A DNA stretch of 64,000 bases from Akkermansiaceae bacterium (lineage in GTDB: Bacteria > Verrucomicrobiota > Verrucomicrobiia > Verrucomicrobiales > Akkermansiaceae). The DNA lies in the NCBI GenBank assembly GCA_024233135.1, contig JACKPZ010000004.1:62001-126000 (forward strand), written 5' to 3'. Shown one piece after another: positions 33,398 to 42,411 of this stretch; position 1 is the stretch's first letter, and every line of letters starts with the position of its first letter. The notes under the pieces were generated by a model. The model was not told where the DNA came from. It saw only the letters and a program-made list of their open reading frames with translations, and ran no database searches. The translations under genes were made by a program, and so were the position numbers.

Positions 33398-36300
33398 TCA
33401 GACCATGTGGATGGTGGCCTTGCCGACGAACGGGGCGTCCGGCATGTCGGGATTCGGGTTCTTGACGCGGGCGAGGTAGCTCGTGCGCGGCCGGGTGCCG
33501 ATGTATTGCAGAAGGTCGTAGTTCCGCTTGGAGTCCTTGGCGCGCATCATCGACGACTTGTCGCCATCGAGTTTGTTGCCGAATGTGATGGCACCGGCGG
33601 CGCAGGCTTCCTGGCAGGCGACCTTCACCGAGTCCACCGGGATGCGGAGCGTTTTTTCGGTGACCTCGACCTGGGGCGACGGCTTGCCGGCGGCGAGGAC
33701 CTCCTGCTTCTGGCCGCGTTTCTGGCGGATGACGGAGTCCTTGAGTCGCTGGACGCAGTAGGTACACTTCTCCATCACGCCGCGCATGCGGACGGTGACG
33801 TTGGGGTTCTTCTGGAGGTGCTCCGCATCGCCCACCGCCTTCTTGCCGAGGGGGCCTCGGTAGAGGTTGTGTTTGATGAGCGGGTTGCGCTTGTTGTAGT
33901 CGAAGAAATTGAAGCGCCGGGCCTTATACGGGCAGTTGTTCGCGCAGTAGCGGGTGCCGATGCAGCGGTTGTAGGCCATCGCGTTGAGGCCGTCCTCGGT
34001 GTGGACCGTGGCGTTGACCGGGCAGACCGTTTCGCAGGGCGCGGACTCGCACTGGACGCAGGCGACCGGTTGCGGAACGAGCGCCGGGTTGTCGGCGTCG
34101 AACGTGTTGTCCTTCTGGCTGGCGAAATAGCGGTCCATGCGGATCCAGTGCATCTCGCGACCCATGGCCACCTGCTCCTTGCCGACGATCGGGATGTTGT
34201 TCTCCGCCTGGCAGGCGATGAGACATGCCGTGCAACCGGTGCAGGCCGAGAGGTCGATGGCCATCGCCCACTGGTGGAGCGGGTCGCTGATCAGATCGGG
34301 GGCCTTGCCGTCCTTGTCGGGGTGCCACGTGGCGGATCCCTTCGGCTCGTAGAGATAGACATTCGGCGGGGCATGGGAATCCATGCCCTGTTTGGCAACG
34401 TTGGCGAACTGCTCCTTGAAATCACCCTTGTGATCATCGGAATCGATCGTCGAAATCTCGCGGGCGAGGGCCCGTCCATACATCGAGTGATGTTCCTGGG
34501 TGACGGCGATGTGATATTTCTTCGCAGTCGTCTTCACCGTTGCGCCGGTGGCGAAATACAGGGTTGCCGATGTGCGGAGAGGATAGGCGTCGAAGCCGGC
34601 GTTCACTCCGACGAGGCCGACGTGGGTCTCGTTCTTGTATCCGCGGCCGAGTTCGTCGTCCTTGTCGAAGCCCTGGCCGTAGCCGAGCGGAATGACGATG
34701 GTGTTTTCGGCAAGACCGAAGGCAACGATCACCGGAATTTCCAGCTTCTTGCCATTCACCGTGACCTCGATGACCGGCTGCTTGCGGTTTTCCCCTTCCC
34801 CATCGGGTCCGACGGCGGCGAACTTGCCTTCCACCGGGATGAAACCAAGTGCCTTGGTGACCTGCTCGGTCTCGATCACCTTGTCGTAAATGCCGAGTTC
34901 CTTGGCGGTCTTCGGCGCGATGAGCGCGGCGTTGTCCCATGTGATCTTCGAGATCGGGTCGGGAGCTTCCTGCAGCCAGGGGTTATCGATCCAACGGCCG
35001 TCGTAGACCGACGCGTCGGTGGCGAAGATGACATCCAGACGGTCTTTCGTCGGAGAAGCGGCCGCAGCGAGGGCGGCGGCGATGTCCGCGGTGGCGGTGG
35101 TGCTTCCGGCTTCGGCGCTTGGATAGGTGGTGTCCGCGGCGAATCCATCGCGCAGATAGGCTTTCCACTTCGCCTCATCGTTTCCGCCGGCGATTTCGGA
35201 GAACGTGGCGCGGACCGCGTCGTAGGCAGGCGAAGCGGCCCCGTCCTCCCCTTCGCCATTGATCAAGGCGCCTTCCTCACTGAGCAGCGCGAGCAGCAGC
35301 TCGGTTTCCGAAACGCAGTCCGGATAGAGCGGAAGGATCATCGGTTGGACGACCGTCAGCGCGCCATTGCAGGTGCGGGTGTCGCCCCAGCTTTCGAGAT
35401 AGTGGGCGGCGGGCACGTGCCAGGTGGCGGCGTGCGCGGTGGCGTCGGTGCGTTGACCGAGGTGGATGGAAACCGGAACTTTGGCTAGGGCGTCGGCAAA
35501 GGCCATGTCCGCCGGCGCGTCGTAGACCGGATTGGCCGGGGTGAGGAGGAACAGCGTGTCGAGTGCCGCGCCTTCGATATCGCCTTTCAAATCAGCGAGC
35601 GTGCCGAGCCCGGAGACATCCTTCTTCACCGCGCGGAGCGGTTTCCCTTCGCCGATGTTGCCGAGCGCCTTGTTGATCGCGAGGGCGAGATGCTGGACGG
35701 CGGCCGGTTGGCGGGAACCCGCGAGAACCAGGCATTTGCCGGCGCTCGCCTTGAGGTCGGCGGCGGCCGTCTTGATCCATTCGAGGTGGGATGCATCGGA
35801 AACCGCGCCGGAGGCGGCACCGGGGGCGCCGAGTTCGGCGGCGAACTGGGCGGCCACCTGGACCAGCGCGCTCGGAGAAACACGCAGGCGGTGATCCGCC
35901 ATGCCGCCGGTGAGCGAGTAGAGCGACTCGACGACATACAGGCGGTTCATCGAGTCCGGATCCGCGCTCTGATCGTAGTCCGCACCTTCCGGTTTGCGGC
36001 GGGCGAAGAACGGCTTCACCGGTCCCTGAGGGTCGAGTTCGGTGAAATCGCAGTCGAGCGAGAGGATGCGGTCCGCTTTCGCGAAATCCGCGACGAGCGC
36101 GACACCGTCGCCGAGCGCCTTGGAGGCCTCGCCTTCGAGCGGTTCATACTGATAGAATTTCGCGGCCGGATACTTGGCGGCGAGATCCTTGATCAAGCGG
36201 GCGCGAGTCGGGCTGTCATCGGTGCCGAAGACGAAGCCGGGTTTCGCACCCTTGTTTTTCGCCACGGCGGCGAGCGCCTCTTGGAAGGCCGCGCGGTCGG

Positions 36301-36799
36301 CGGGTTTCCCGGTTCGCAGGAAGCGGCGCGAGCGCGAGGTTGAATACAGGTCGAGCACCGAGGCCTGGGCGAACGCATCGGTGCCGCTGGCGTCCGGATG
36401 AAGATTGTTCGGAGCCACCTTGGTCGGACGGCCTTCGAAGGTGGTCACCACCAGCGGGGTCGCTCCGCCGGAGCGCGGCATCGCGGAGGCGTAGTAGGTC
36501 GCCTTGCCGGGGATCACCCATTCGGGCGCCTTGGTGTAGGGAACGATGTAGCTTTCCGGGCGGCGGCAGGAGGCAAGGCCGAGACCGGCGAGCGCGGACG
36601 AAGCGCCCATCAGTTTGAGGAACGAGCGGCGGCTCGTTTCCATCTCCCCTTCGTTCTCAAGCTGGGCGGCGCCCTGCGGGAACTCCCGCTCCAGCCATTC
36701 GCGGAACTCCGCGGTATCCTCAAGCTGCCCCGCGCTGCGCCAGGAGATGGTCGTTTCGTCGGCGGGGACTTCGGGGTGGTTCCAAATGCGCTTGCTCAT
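33398..36799 (-). CDS. actB: Alternative complex III iron-sulfur subunit ActB
   Basis: 1133 residues. The N-terminus has a Tat-variant signal (ETSRRSFLKLMGASSA, ending GLASC) after a leader of about 50 residues, followed by a molybdopterin-oxidoreductase-like region without evident cofactor cysteines, and a C-terminal ferredoxin-like domain with DLSACTGCTACLIACQAENN, CVQCESAPCETVCPVNAT, NRCIGTRYCANNCPYKAR and EKCTYCVQRL, enough for several Fe-S clusters. ActB takes electrons from quinol through Fe-S clusters to the ActA hemes. The size and motif order match the ActB fusion form. Confidence 0.93.
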   Translation of the reverse strand: MSKRIWNHPEVPADETTISWRSAGQLEDTAEFREWLEREFPQGAAQLENEGEMETSRRSFLKLMGASSALAGLGLASCRRPESYIVPYTKAPEWVIPGKATYYASAMPRSGGATPLVVTTFEGRPTKVAPNNLHPDASGTDAFAQASVLDLYSTSRSRRFLRTGKPADRAAFQEALAAVAKNKGAKPGFVFGTDDSPTRARLIKDLAAKYPAAKFYQYEPLEGEASKALGDGVALVADFAKADRILSLDCDFTELDPQGPVKPFFARRKPEGADYDQSADPDSMNRLYVVESLYSLTGGMADHRLRVSPSALVQVAAQFAAELGAPGAASGAVSDASHLEWIKTAAADLKASAGKCLVLAGSRQPAAVQHLALAINKALGNIGEGKPLRAVKKDVSGLGTLADLKGDIEGAALDTLFLLTPANPVYDAPADMAFADALAKVPVSIHLGQRTDATAHAATWHVPAAHYLESWGDTRTCNGALTVVQPMILPLYPDCVSETELLLALLSEEGALINGEGEDGAASPAYDAVRATFSEIAGGNDEAKWKAYLRDGFAADTTYPSAEAGSTTATADIAAALAAAASPTKDRLDVIFATDASVYDGRWIDNPWLQEAPDPISKITWDNAALIAPKTAKELGIYDKVIETEQVTKALGFIPVEGKFAAVGPDGEGENRKQPVIEVTVNGKKLEIPVIVAFGLAENTIVIPLGYGQGFDKDDELGRGYKNETHVGLVGVNAGFDAYPLRTSATLYFATGATVKTTAKKYHIAVTQEHHSMYGRALAREISTIDSDDHKGDFKEQFANVAKQGMDSHAPPNVYLYEPKGSATWHPDKDGKAPDLISDPLHQWAMAIDLSACTGCTACLIACQAENNIPIVGKEQVAMGREMHWIRMDRYFASQKDNTFDADNPALVPQPVACVQCESAPCETVCPVNATVHTEDGLNAMAYNRCIGTRYCANNCPYKARRFNFFDYNKRNPLIKHNLYRGPLGKKAVGDAEHLQKNPNVTVRMRGVMEKCTYCVQRLKDSVIRQKRGQKQEVLAAGKPSPQVEVTEKTLRIPVDSVKVACQEACAAGAITFGNKLDGDKSSMMRAKDSKRNYDLLQYIGTRPRTSYLARVKNPNPDMPDAPFVGKATIHMV

Positions 36800-36847
36800 C
36801 GTGGAGTGCGGGAAAGTGGGAGAAAAGTGTGGGAAAAAATCCGGGGA

Positions 36848-37549
36848 TCAGTGGTGGCAGGTCGCGCAGCTCGTCTTGGGCTTCACGTCGAATTGCTCCT
36901 TGAGCTTCAGGCCGAGGTCCTTGGTGGTCTCGACCCCGAGCTCCTTGCCGTGGGTGGCGACGTATTTTTCTGCGTCGTAGTAGAAATTGAACACCTCCTC
37001 GAGCGGGCGGAGGTTCTTCTCCGGCGCGCGGTGGCAGTCGAGGCACCAGCCCATCGAGTGCGGCTCGGCCTGATAGACCGTCTCCATCTTGTGGATGTCG
37101 CCGTGGCAGGTCTGGCAGGAAACCCCGCGGTTCACGTGCGCGGAGTGGTTGAAATACACGTAGTCAGGAGCCTTGTGGATGCGCACCCACTCGATCGGCT
37201 TGCCGTCGTAGCCCGGGTAGTTCGGGTCCATCTCACGATGCAGCGGCGCCAGTTTCGGGCTGTCCTTCTGCACGTGCTGGTGGCAGTTCCAACAGGTGTT
37301 GCCGGTCGGCACGTTCGAATGGCCGGAGACTTCCACGAACGAGTGGCAGTAGCGGCAGTCGAGACCGAGCTGATCCACGTGGATCTTGTGCGAGAACGGG
37401 ATCGGCTGCGATGGCTGGTAGCCGACACGCAGGGTCTTGGGCGTCGCGTAGTAGGTGAAGGCGAGCGCGACACCGGCGGCCACGGTGACCGCACCGACCG
37501 CGATCTTGAGGGGCAGCAGGTTGGTCCAACGGGGAAAAATGTTTGCCAT
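36848..37549 (-). CDS. actA: Alternative complex III pentaheme cytochrome ActA
   Basis: 233 residues. An N-terminal membrane segment (about 14-33) is followed by five CxxCH heme sites: CRYCH, CWNCH, CQTCH, CLDCH and a C-terminal CATCHH. Distal histidines such as FSHKIH, FNHSAH and RHWN-like PLHREMD fit bis-His ligation. It is the electron-transfer cap of alternative complex III in the periplasm and the first gene of the long respiratory block. Confidence 0.93.
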   Translation of the reverse strand: MANIFPRWTNLLPLKIAVGAVTVAAGVALAFTYYATPKTLRVGYQPSQPIPFSHKIHVDQLGLDCRYCHSFVEVSGHSNVPTGNTCWNCHQHVQKDSPKLAPLHREMDPNYPGYDGKPIEWVRIHKAPDYVYFNHSAHVNRGVSCQTCHGDIHKMETVYQAEPHSMGWCLDCHRAPEKNLRPLEEVFNFYYDAEKYVATHGKELGVETTKDLGLKLKEQFDVKPKTSCATCHH

Positions 37550-37670
37550 GACGAGGGCTGGGCGGTGCTGGTAGGAGGACTACCGGGGTTGATTATCCGG
37601 AAACCCGCACTTTCTTCGGAGGGCCGGAGAAGCGCGGCGCGAGAATGCAAACCGAGGCAGGCGATGCAAC

Positions 37671-37700
37671 GGAAAAAATAAAATCCGCGGCATTTTATAA
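37671..37700 (-). promoter_or_regulatory. AT-rich island upstream of actA
   Basis: In an otherwise GC-rich region, 37671-37700 contains GGAAAAAATAAA and CATTTTATAA, about 120 bases before the actA start on the minus strand. It is the most likely place for promoter elements of the respiratory operon, but I see no clean -35/-10 pair with good spacing. Confidence 0.3.
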
Positions 37701-37714
37701 CACCCGCGCGCGGA

Positions 37715-38041
37715 TCAGGATTGAGACCAGTTCAGCCCCTTGTCCTTGCGCCATTTCCGGTAGGCGGCAAAGCGCTCGGATTTCGGCATTTCTCGACGCG
37801 CGGGGTCCTCCGCTAGAAATTCCTCGAATGCGCCGGAACCGGACGAAGCGGCATCATCCGTGGCCCCTTCCGACTCTGAATCGGTGCGTTCGCCGTTCAT
37901 CGAGCCGCGATCCACCAGCATTTGTTCGACCCGTGCGACACGCACGCGGATGCCGCGGAGCTGCATCATGATCCGGAGCGCGAGCAGGACGAGGAGGACC
38001 AGGAGCACGCTTTCGAGATTCCACGCGAGGACGCTGAGCAT
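37715..38041 (-). CDS. Hypothetical single-pass membrane protein
   Basis: 108 residues from ATG 38041. One N-terminal helix (about 3-24; MLSVLAWNLESVLLVLLVLL) is followed by a basic segment, a Ser/Glu-rich linker and a C-terminal motif KSERFAAYRKWRKDKGLNW. I recognise no family. It is co-directional with the act operon but separated from it by about 166 bases, including the AT-rich island, so it is probably a separate unit. Confidence 0.6.
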   Translation of the reverse strand: MLSVLAWNLESVLLVLLVLLALRIMMQLRGIRVRVARVEQMLVDRGSMNGERTDSESEGATDDAASSGSGAFEEFLAEDPARREMPKSERFAAYRKWRKDKGLNWSQS

Positions 38042-38295
38042 GGCCGGAGGCTGTGCCCGCGGAGGCACTTTGAGAAGCGCCAACTCGCGACCCTGAGCGA
38101 AACGGTCCACGCGCCCGGCGGCGGAAACCCTGATTGGTTAGAGAATGCTGAATATATTCCCGCCTAACTTGTTTGAAACCAGGTAGTTTAATTTCCTTGC
38201 GCGGATCGGGCGACTCGCCCATACCCTTCGCTGATTGTTGGTTTCCATCCGCCCCCGAGGTGGCGACCGGCACACACTGTTCCACTCCCCCCACA

Positions 38296-38787
38296 ATGAA
38301 AAAGATCACATTGATCGCGGCCGGAATCGCTGCCGCATCCGCCACCGCAGGCGCGTTCACCTTGGACGCGGTAGGTTACGGAGGATCCGAACTTTCCGCG
38401 AATCCGGAGACGGTGAACGTGGATGGCTACGGAGACCTCGTATTCGAATCCGTCAGCGGCAGCACGCTCGTCGTCAACTCCGCCTATCAGAACGACAACG
38501 GCTTCGGCGGCCCGTCCCTCAACTTCAAAAGCGGAGATGTCGTCCGCATCACCTTCACCGGTCTCGAGCCGTTGAACGTGGATTTCGACTTCGTCGGTCT
38601 CTCGGCGGGCGAATCCTTCACGATCGAACCGGACACCTTCACACCGCAGGCCTTCCTGCTCACCTTCAACGGAACCGATGAAGGGGCCGGGCTGTATGCG
38701 GTGAGTTGGAACGTCGTTCCGGAACCGAGTTCGGCGCTTCTCGGAGTGTTGGGAGCTTCTTTGCTGGTGTTCCGCCGCCGCCGCTGA
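38296..38787 (+). CDS. PEP-CTERM sorting domain protein
   Basis: 163 residues. A signal peptide (MKKITLIAAGIAAASATAGA) is followed by a beta-rich secreted region and the C-terminal tail VPEPSSALLGVLGASLLV then FRRRR: PEP motif, hydrophobic helix, basic end. Such proteins are exported and cleaved by exosortase; the enzyme at 16670-18037 is a candidate, though other copies may exist outside the window. No domain is recognised in the body. A hairpin terminator follows. Confidence 0.88.
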   Translation: MKKITLIAAGIAAASATAGAFTLDAVGYGGSELSANPETVNVDGYGDLVFESVSGSTLVVNSAYQNDNGFGGPSLNFKSGDVVRITFTGLEPLNVDFDFVGLSAGESFTIEPDTFTPQAFLLTFNGTDEGAGLYAVSWNVVPEPSSALLGVLGASLLVFRRRR

Positions 38788-38821
38788 GGCGCCCGCGGCT
38801 TTCATGGTTGAACCCTTGTTG

Positions 38822-38853
38822 GAACCGTCGTCCGGATCATCGGGCGGCGGTTC
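38822..38853 (+). terminator. Hairpin after the PEP-CTERM gene
   Basis: Arms 38822-38834 and 38841-38853 (GAACCGTCGTCCG / CGGGCGGCGGTTC) pair over 13 positions, two of them G-U on the plus-strand transcript, with loop GATCAT. The wobble pairs favour the plus strand. No long T-run follows. It lies 34 bases after the stop and before the convergent lipoprotein stop. Confidence 0.55.
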
Positions 38854-38859
38854 TTCGCG

Positions 38860-39594
38860 TCAGCGGCCGACGTTGGTGCGCGCCAGAGACTGTTCCTCGC
38901 GGAAAAGGAGCCGATCGCCACGATAGCGCGTCTTCTCCTCGCGCACGATACCGGTGCCCGGCGCGAACCAGATCGTCCGGCGCAGTTCCATGTCGCCATC
39001 CGTGCCGGTCATGAGGAGCCGGATGGCATCGTATTCGCCGGCCGGGACGGTGACCTTTTCGCGTGCGATCACCTGGATGCGGCGCACCATCGCACCGCCG
39101 CCGGCGGAAATCCCGGGGGCCTCGGTGCCGGGGCGCATGCCCGCCTCGACGAAGGGCACCGGATGCTCATACCACAGCGGCCGCGTGGTTTCCGGCCGCA
39201 TGATGAGCGAACCGCGCAGCAAAACACGGTCGTCATGGATCTCGACAAACTCGCGTTCGTCCGGCGAGCCCGGCACGGTCACTTGGAAGCAGTCGGTCGC
39301 CGGCAGTTCCTCGGCTGGTTTCACCTTTCCGAGGTAGCGGCGGGTCCGGGTGAAGGATGTCTGCACCGCCGCCGCACCACGCGACGTCACGCCCGCGGGG
39401 ATCTCGACCTTGGCCTCGTATTCCCACATATCGCCGTTCTCGACCGGCAGGATGGGGATGTCCGCATCGCGCCAGGCGTCTTTTTCGACGGATTCCTCCG
39501 TCGAGGTGGAGGATGGCTCCGTGGCGGGCTGCTTCTCACAAGACGGCACCACCAGCGCGAGCGAAACAAGGAACGGAACAGCGGTCGGTTTCAT
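38860..39594 (-). CDS. Hypothetical lipoprotein
   Basis: 244 residues from ATG 39594, which overlaps the stop of the upstream gene as ATGA. A lipobox (LALVVPSC) gives a mature protein starting at Cys19. The rest is a beta-rich periplasmic or outer-membrane domain without recognised family: NGDMWEYEAKVEIPAG, TRRYLGKVKPAEELP, and REKVTVPAGEYDAIRLLM followed by MELRRTIWFAPGTGIVREE. The 'PAGEYDAIRL...WFAPGTGIVR' pattern is seen in secreted DUF3108-like proteins. It ends the hisD operon. Confidence 0.65.
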   Translation of the reverse strand: MKPTAVPFLVSLALVVPSCEKQPATEPSSTSTEESVEKDAWRDADIPILPVENGDMWEYEAKVEIPAGVTSRGAAAVQTSFTRTRRYLGKVKPAEELPATDCFQVTVPGSPDEREFVEIHDDRVLLRGSLIMRPETTRPLWYEHPVPFVEAGMRPGTEAPGISAGGGAMVRRIQVIAREKVTVPAGEYDAIRLLMTGTDGDMELRRTIWFAPGTGIVREEKTRYRGDRLLFREEQSLARTNVGR

Positions 39595-40349
39595 GATGAC
39601 TTGGGAATGCCGCGGCCGAGATCGAGCTCGGCGTGATTGCCACCGGCATGCGGGGCGCCGAGCCGGCGGGGCGGGCGGCGGTCGGGAAACAGTCTCGCCC
39701 CCCTCGGCCGGAAACCGATCGCCAACCACGAGATCCCCAGCAGAAGCGGGACCAGCAGGGCGCCTGCGAGCACGCGGTAGAGTTTCCGGTTGTGCCAATC
39801 ACGCTCGAGGTCGAGGCGCATCTTGACCCGCTCGGTTTTGACGACTTCGGCGCGATTGATGTAGTTCGCCAGCCAGTAGCGCAGCATGTCGGACGCCTCA
39901 ACGGCCGCGGCGGCGATCTTCGAGATGTCGTCCGGCTCGCGCATCGCCCGCTTCTGCGCGTCGGCGATCGAGCGGCTTCTCACGTCGAGGTGCACCTCGT
40001 CGATGAGTTTCCCGTCCGGGACGATCCACGGGCTGAATTTCTCGCCCGGCACGTGGAGCACCACGGCATGGATCGGTGACGTGCACCATGCGCGGGAAAA
40101 CTGCCTCGCGACGTGCTCCGGAGGAGCGCCCGCGAGCGACGGCAGGACGACGACGACGATGTCCACGCCCTCCAGCTTTTCGTTTCGGACAAGAGGCTCG
40201 GAGATTTCCTTGAGGCGTTCCGGCGGGATCACGCCGGCGGCATCAAACACCGAGTTCGGCGGGCGGCTTCCGTATTCGAAATCCGTGTCCGCGGCGGAGA
40301 TGCCCGCCAGCGCGAGGAGAATCACAAGCAGGCTCTGGAACAGCTTCAT
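39591..40349 (-). CDS. TPM-domain (YgcG-like) secreted membrane protein
   Basis: 252 residues. Signal peptide (MKLFQSLLVILLALAGISA), then a TPM domain beginning NSVFDAAGVIPPERLKEIS and containing VDIVVVVLPSLAGA, and a C-terminal membrane helix (about 195-215) with a basic tail. TPM domains are found in membrane-associated proteins of unclear function, some with phosphatase-like activity. It overlaps the upstream zinc-ribbon TPM gene as ATGA and the downstream lipoprotein likewise, so the four genes from hisD on are tightly coupled. Confidence 0.75.
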   Translation of the reverse strand: MKLFQSLLVILLALAGISAADTDFEYGSRPPNSVFDAAGVIPPERLKEISEPLVRNEKLEGVDIVVVVLPSLAGAPPEHVARQFSRAWCTSPIHAVVLHVPGEKFSPWIVPDGKLIDEVHLDVRSRSIADAQKRAMREPDDISKIAAAAVEASDMLRYWLANYINRAEVVKTERVKMRLDLERDWHNRKLYRVLAGALLVPLLLGISWLAIGFRPRGARLFPDRRPPRRLGAPHAGGNHAELDLGRGIPKSS

Positions 40350-40957
40350 TTCCCCCCTTTTGGTTTGCCGCTGACGCGCCATGATTGTTCGAGAAACGCG
40401 GCGCAGGTTTCGAAGAAACGCAAAACCGCATCCACCGTCCGGCCACCGCTCCATAGAGGTTTCATCGCGATGAGGATCTTGCGCAGGTCGGCGTCCTCGA
40501 GGCAGCGCTCCGCGGCGTAGCCCGGGACCACGGCCGCCTGGCCGGTCGCCACGTTGAGCAGAAGCAGGATCGTCCACGCGCGGTCGTCATCCGTCTCGCC
40601 GACGTATTTCTCCGCCGCGTTGAGCAGCCAGAATCCGAAGACGGACAACTTCGTTTCCTGCGGCAGATCCACCGTGCAGACGCGCCATTGGATCTGGGGA
40701 AACCTGCGCCGCACCTTCTCCCGGGCGTCCTCGATGCTCCGCACCTCCCGCTCGGTCCAAATGCCCGCGGCATCGAGCACCGGCAGCAGCGGCGGAGCTT
40801 CGTCGGAGAACATCGAGATCGTATCGCCGCCCGTGAAACCACAGGACGGGCAACGTTGCGCGCCGTCGCCGACCGCCCCCGCGCAGGACGGGCACACGAA
40901 ACCCCTCGCGGCCACGCGACGTCGGCGTTCCCGGGGCGCATCCGCTGGCGTGCTCAT
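40346..40957 (-). CDS. Zinc-ribbon and TPM-domain protein
   Basis: 203 residues. The N-terminal zinc ribbon has two CPSC knuckles (FVCPSCAGAVGDGAQRCPSCG), followed by a TPM-like domain (LLPVLDAAGIWTEREVRSIED, then FGFWLLNAAEKY and AWTILLLLNVATGQAAVVPGY). Unlike its neighbour it lacks a signal peptide. The start at 40957 overlaps the hisD stop as ATGA. The two TPM proteins may work together; the coupling to hisD has no obvious metabolic reason. Confidence 0.72.
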   Translation of the reverse strand: MSTPADAPRERRRRVAARGFVCPSCAGAVGDGAQRCPSCGFTGGDTISMFSDEAPPLLPVLDAAGIWTEREVRSIEDAREKVRRRFPQIQWRVCTVDLPQETKLSVFGFWLLNAAEKYVGETDDDRAWTILLLLNVATGQAAVVPGYAAERCLEDADLRKILIAMKPLWSGGRTVDAVLRFFETCAAFLEQSWRVSGKPKGGK

Positions 40958-42243
40958 GATTCGAGGCGGATGGCCGTGGAACGACCGTGGGCGTCGAGAC
41001 CTTCGATGCGCGCGAATTCCTCGACGACCGGCAACGACTTCGCGACCGATCGTTTGTCCAGACGCACGATGCTGGTGCGGCGTTGGAACTGATCCGCCCG
41101 CAAGCCGGAGAACGAACGACCGCCGCCGCCGGTCGGCAACGTGTGGCTCGGACCGGCGAGGAAATCGCCCACCGCCACCGGCGAGTCGGCGCCCAGATAG
41201 ATCGCGCCCGCGGTGCGGATCTCGGGCAGCCAGCGCTTCTCGTCCTCGCAGATGAGCGAGGCGTGCTCCGGGCAGAACGCGTTGCAGATGCTCACCGCGT
41301 CGGCGAACGAACGGACGTGGAGGAGGAAGGTGCCGGATTTCAACACGTCGCGGATGATGCGTCCGCGCGACAAGGTGGGCAGTTGTTTCTCCATCGCCTT
41401 GACGACGCGGTTGAGCAGCGCCTTCGAATCGGTGACGAAACCGACCACGCTGTCGCCGCCGTGCTCGGCCTGCGCCAGCAGGTCGGCGGCGATGAAATCC
41501 GGATTCGCCGATTTGTCCGCGAGCACGAGGATCTCGCTCGGTCCCGGCAGCAGGTCGATGGACACCGCGCCGATGAGCTGGCGTTTCGCCTCGACGACAA
41601 ACTTGTTTCCGGGGCCGAACACACGGTCCACCGGGCGGATCGACCGCGTGCCGAGCGCCATCGCCGCGATGCCCTGAGCGCCACCCACCTTGATGATCTC
41701 GGTGGCTCCGGCGCGGACGAGCGCGTAGAGAAGCTCCGGATTCACCGATCCATCCGGCCCGCACGGCGTGGCGGCGAGAATCTCCGGCACCTTCGCCGCC
41801 TGTGCGAAGCCGGCTGTCATCAACGCGGTGGAAACCAGAGGCGCCTTGCCACCCGGGACGTACACGCCGACGCGGTCGAACGGCGTGAAACGCTCGCCCA
41901 CCAGCGCACCCTCGGCGTTGCGGGCGCTCCAGTCCTTGCGCAGGCTGTGCTTCGCGAAATCGCGGATGTTCTTCAGGCTCCGGGAAACCGCTCGTTTCGT
42001 CGCGGCGGACACCTTGCGGCCGGCGGCGTCGATCTCCTCGTCGCTCACGAACAAATCCTTCGTCGAGAGCTTCGCGCCGTCGAAGCGCCGCGTCAGTTCC
42101 ACCAGCGCCTTGTCGCCCTGGGTGGCGACCTGCGAGATGATCTCCGAAACCAGATCACGCACGCCGGATTCCGGGACGGCCCTGCGGTTCAAACGGCTCA
42201 CGAAAGATACAAATCCGGGGTCGCTGTGGCTCAAGATCTTCAT
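40954..42243 (-). CDS. hisD: Histidinol dehydrogenase
   Basis: 429 residues, normal length. Family features: YVPGGKAPLVSTALM, GAQGIAAMALGTRSI, DRVFGPGNKFVVEAKR, LLPGPSEILVLAD, LLAQAEHGGDS (zinc Gln/His), CPEHASLIC (catalytic Glu-His pair) and SHTLPTGGGGRSFSGL. It carries out the last two steps of histidine synthesis, oxidising histidinol to histidine with NAD. No other his gene is in the window. It heads an ATGA-coupled run with two TPM-domain proteins and a lipoprotein. Confidence 0.95.
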   Translation of the reverse strand: MKILSHSDPGFVSFVSRLNRRAVPESGVRDLVSEIISQVATQGDKALVELTRRFDGAKLSTKDLFVSDEEIDAAGRKVSAATKRAVSRSLKNIRDFAKHSLRKDWSARNAEGALVGERFTPFDRVGVYVPGGKAPLVSTALMTAGFAQAAKVPEILAATPCGPDGSVNPELLYALVRAGATEIIKVGGAQGIAAMALGTRSIRPVDRVFGPGNKFVVEAKRQLIGAVSIDLLPGPSEILVLADKSANPDFIAADLLAQAEHGGDSVVGFVTDSKALLNRVVKAMEKQLPTLSRGRIIRDVLKSGTFLLHVRSFADAVSICNAFCPEHASLICEDEKRWLPEIRTAGAIYLGADSPVAVGDFLAGPSHTLPTGGGGRSFSGLRADQFQRRTSIVRLDKRSVAKSLPVVEEFARIEGLDAHGRSTAIRLES

Positions 42244-42411
42244 GCTGGGGAACGGGCCGCGAGGATGCACACGCCATGCCGCTTCGCCAAGCCCGATCGT
42301 CCTCCGGACAACGCCTTGTGACAGTCCACCGAATTCCCCTCGAATCCGCATTGACGTGGCGGGTCGCGAAGCGCAAAAGCGTCCCCCACACAGCAACCCA
42401 TCCACCCATCC

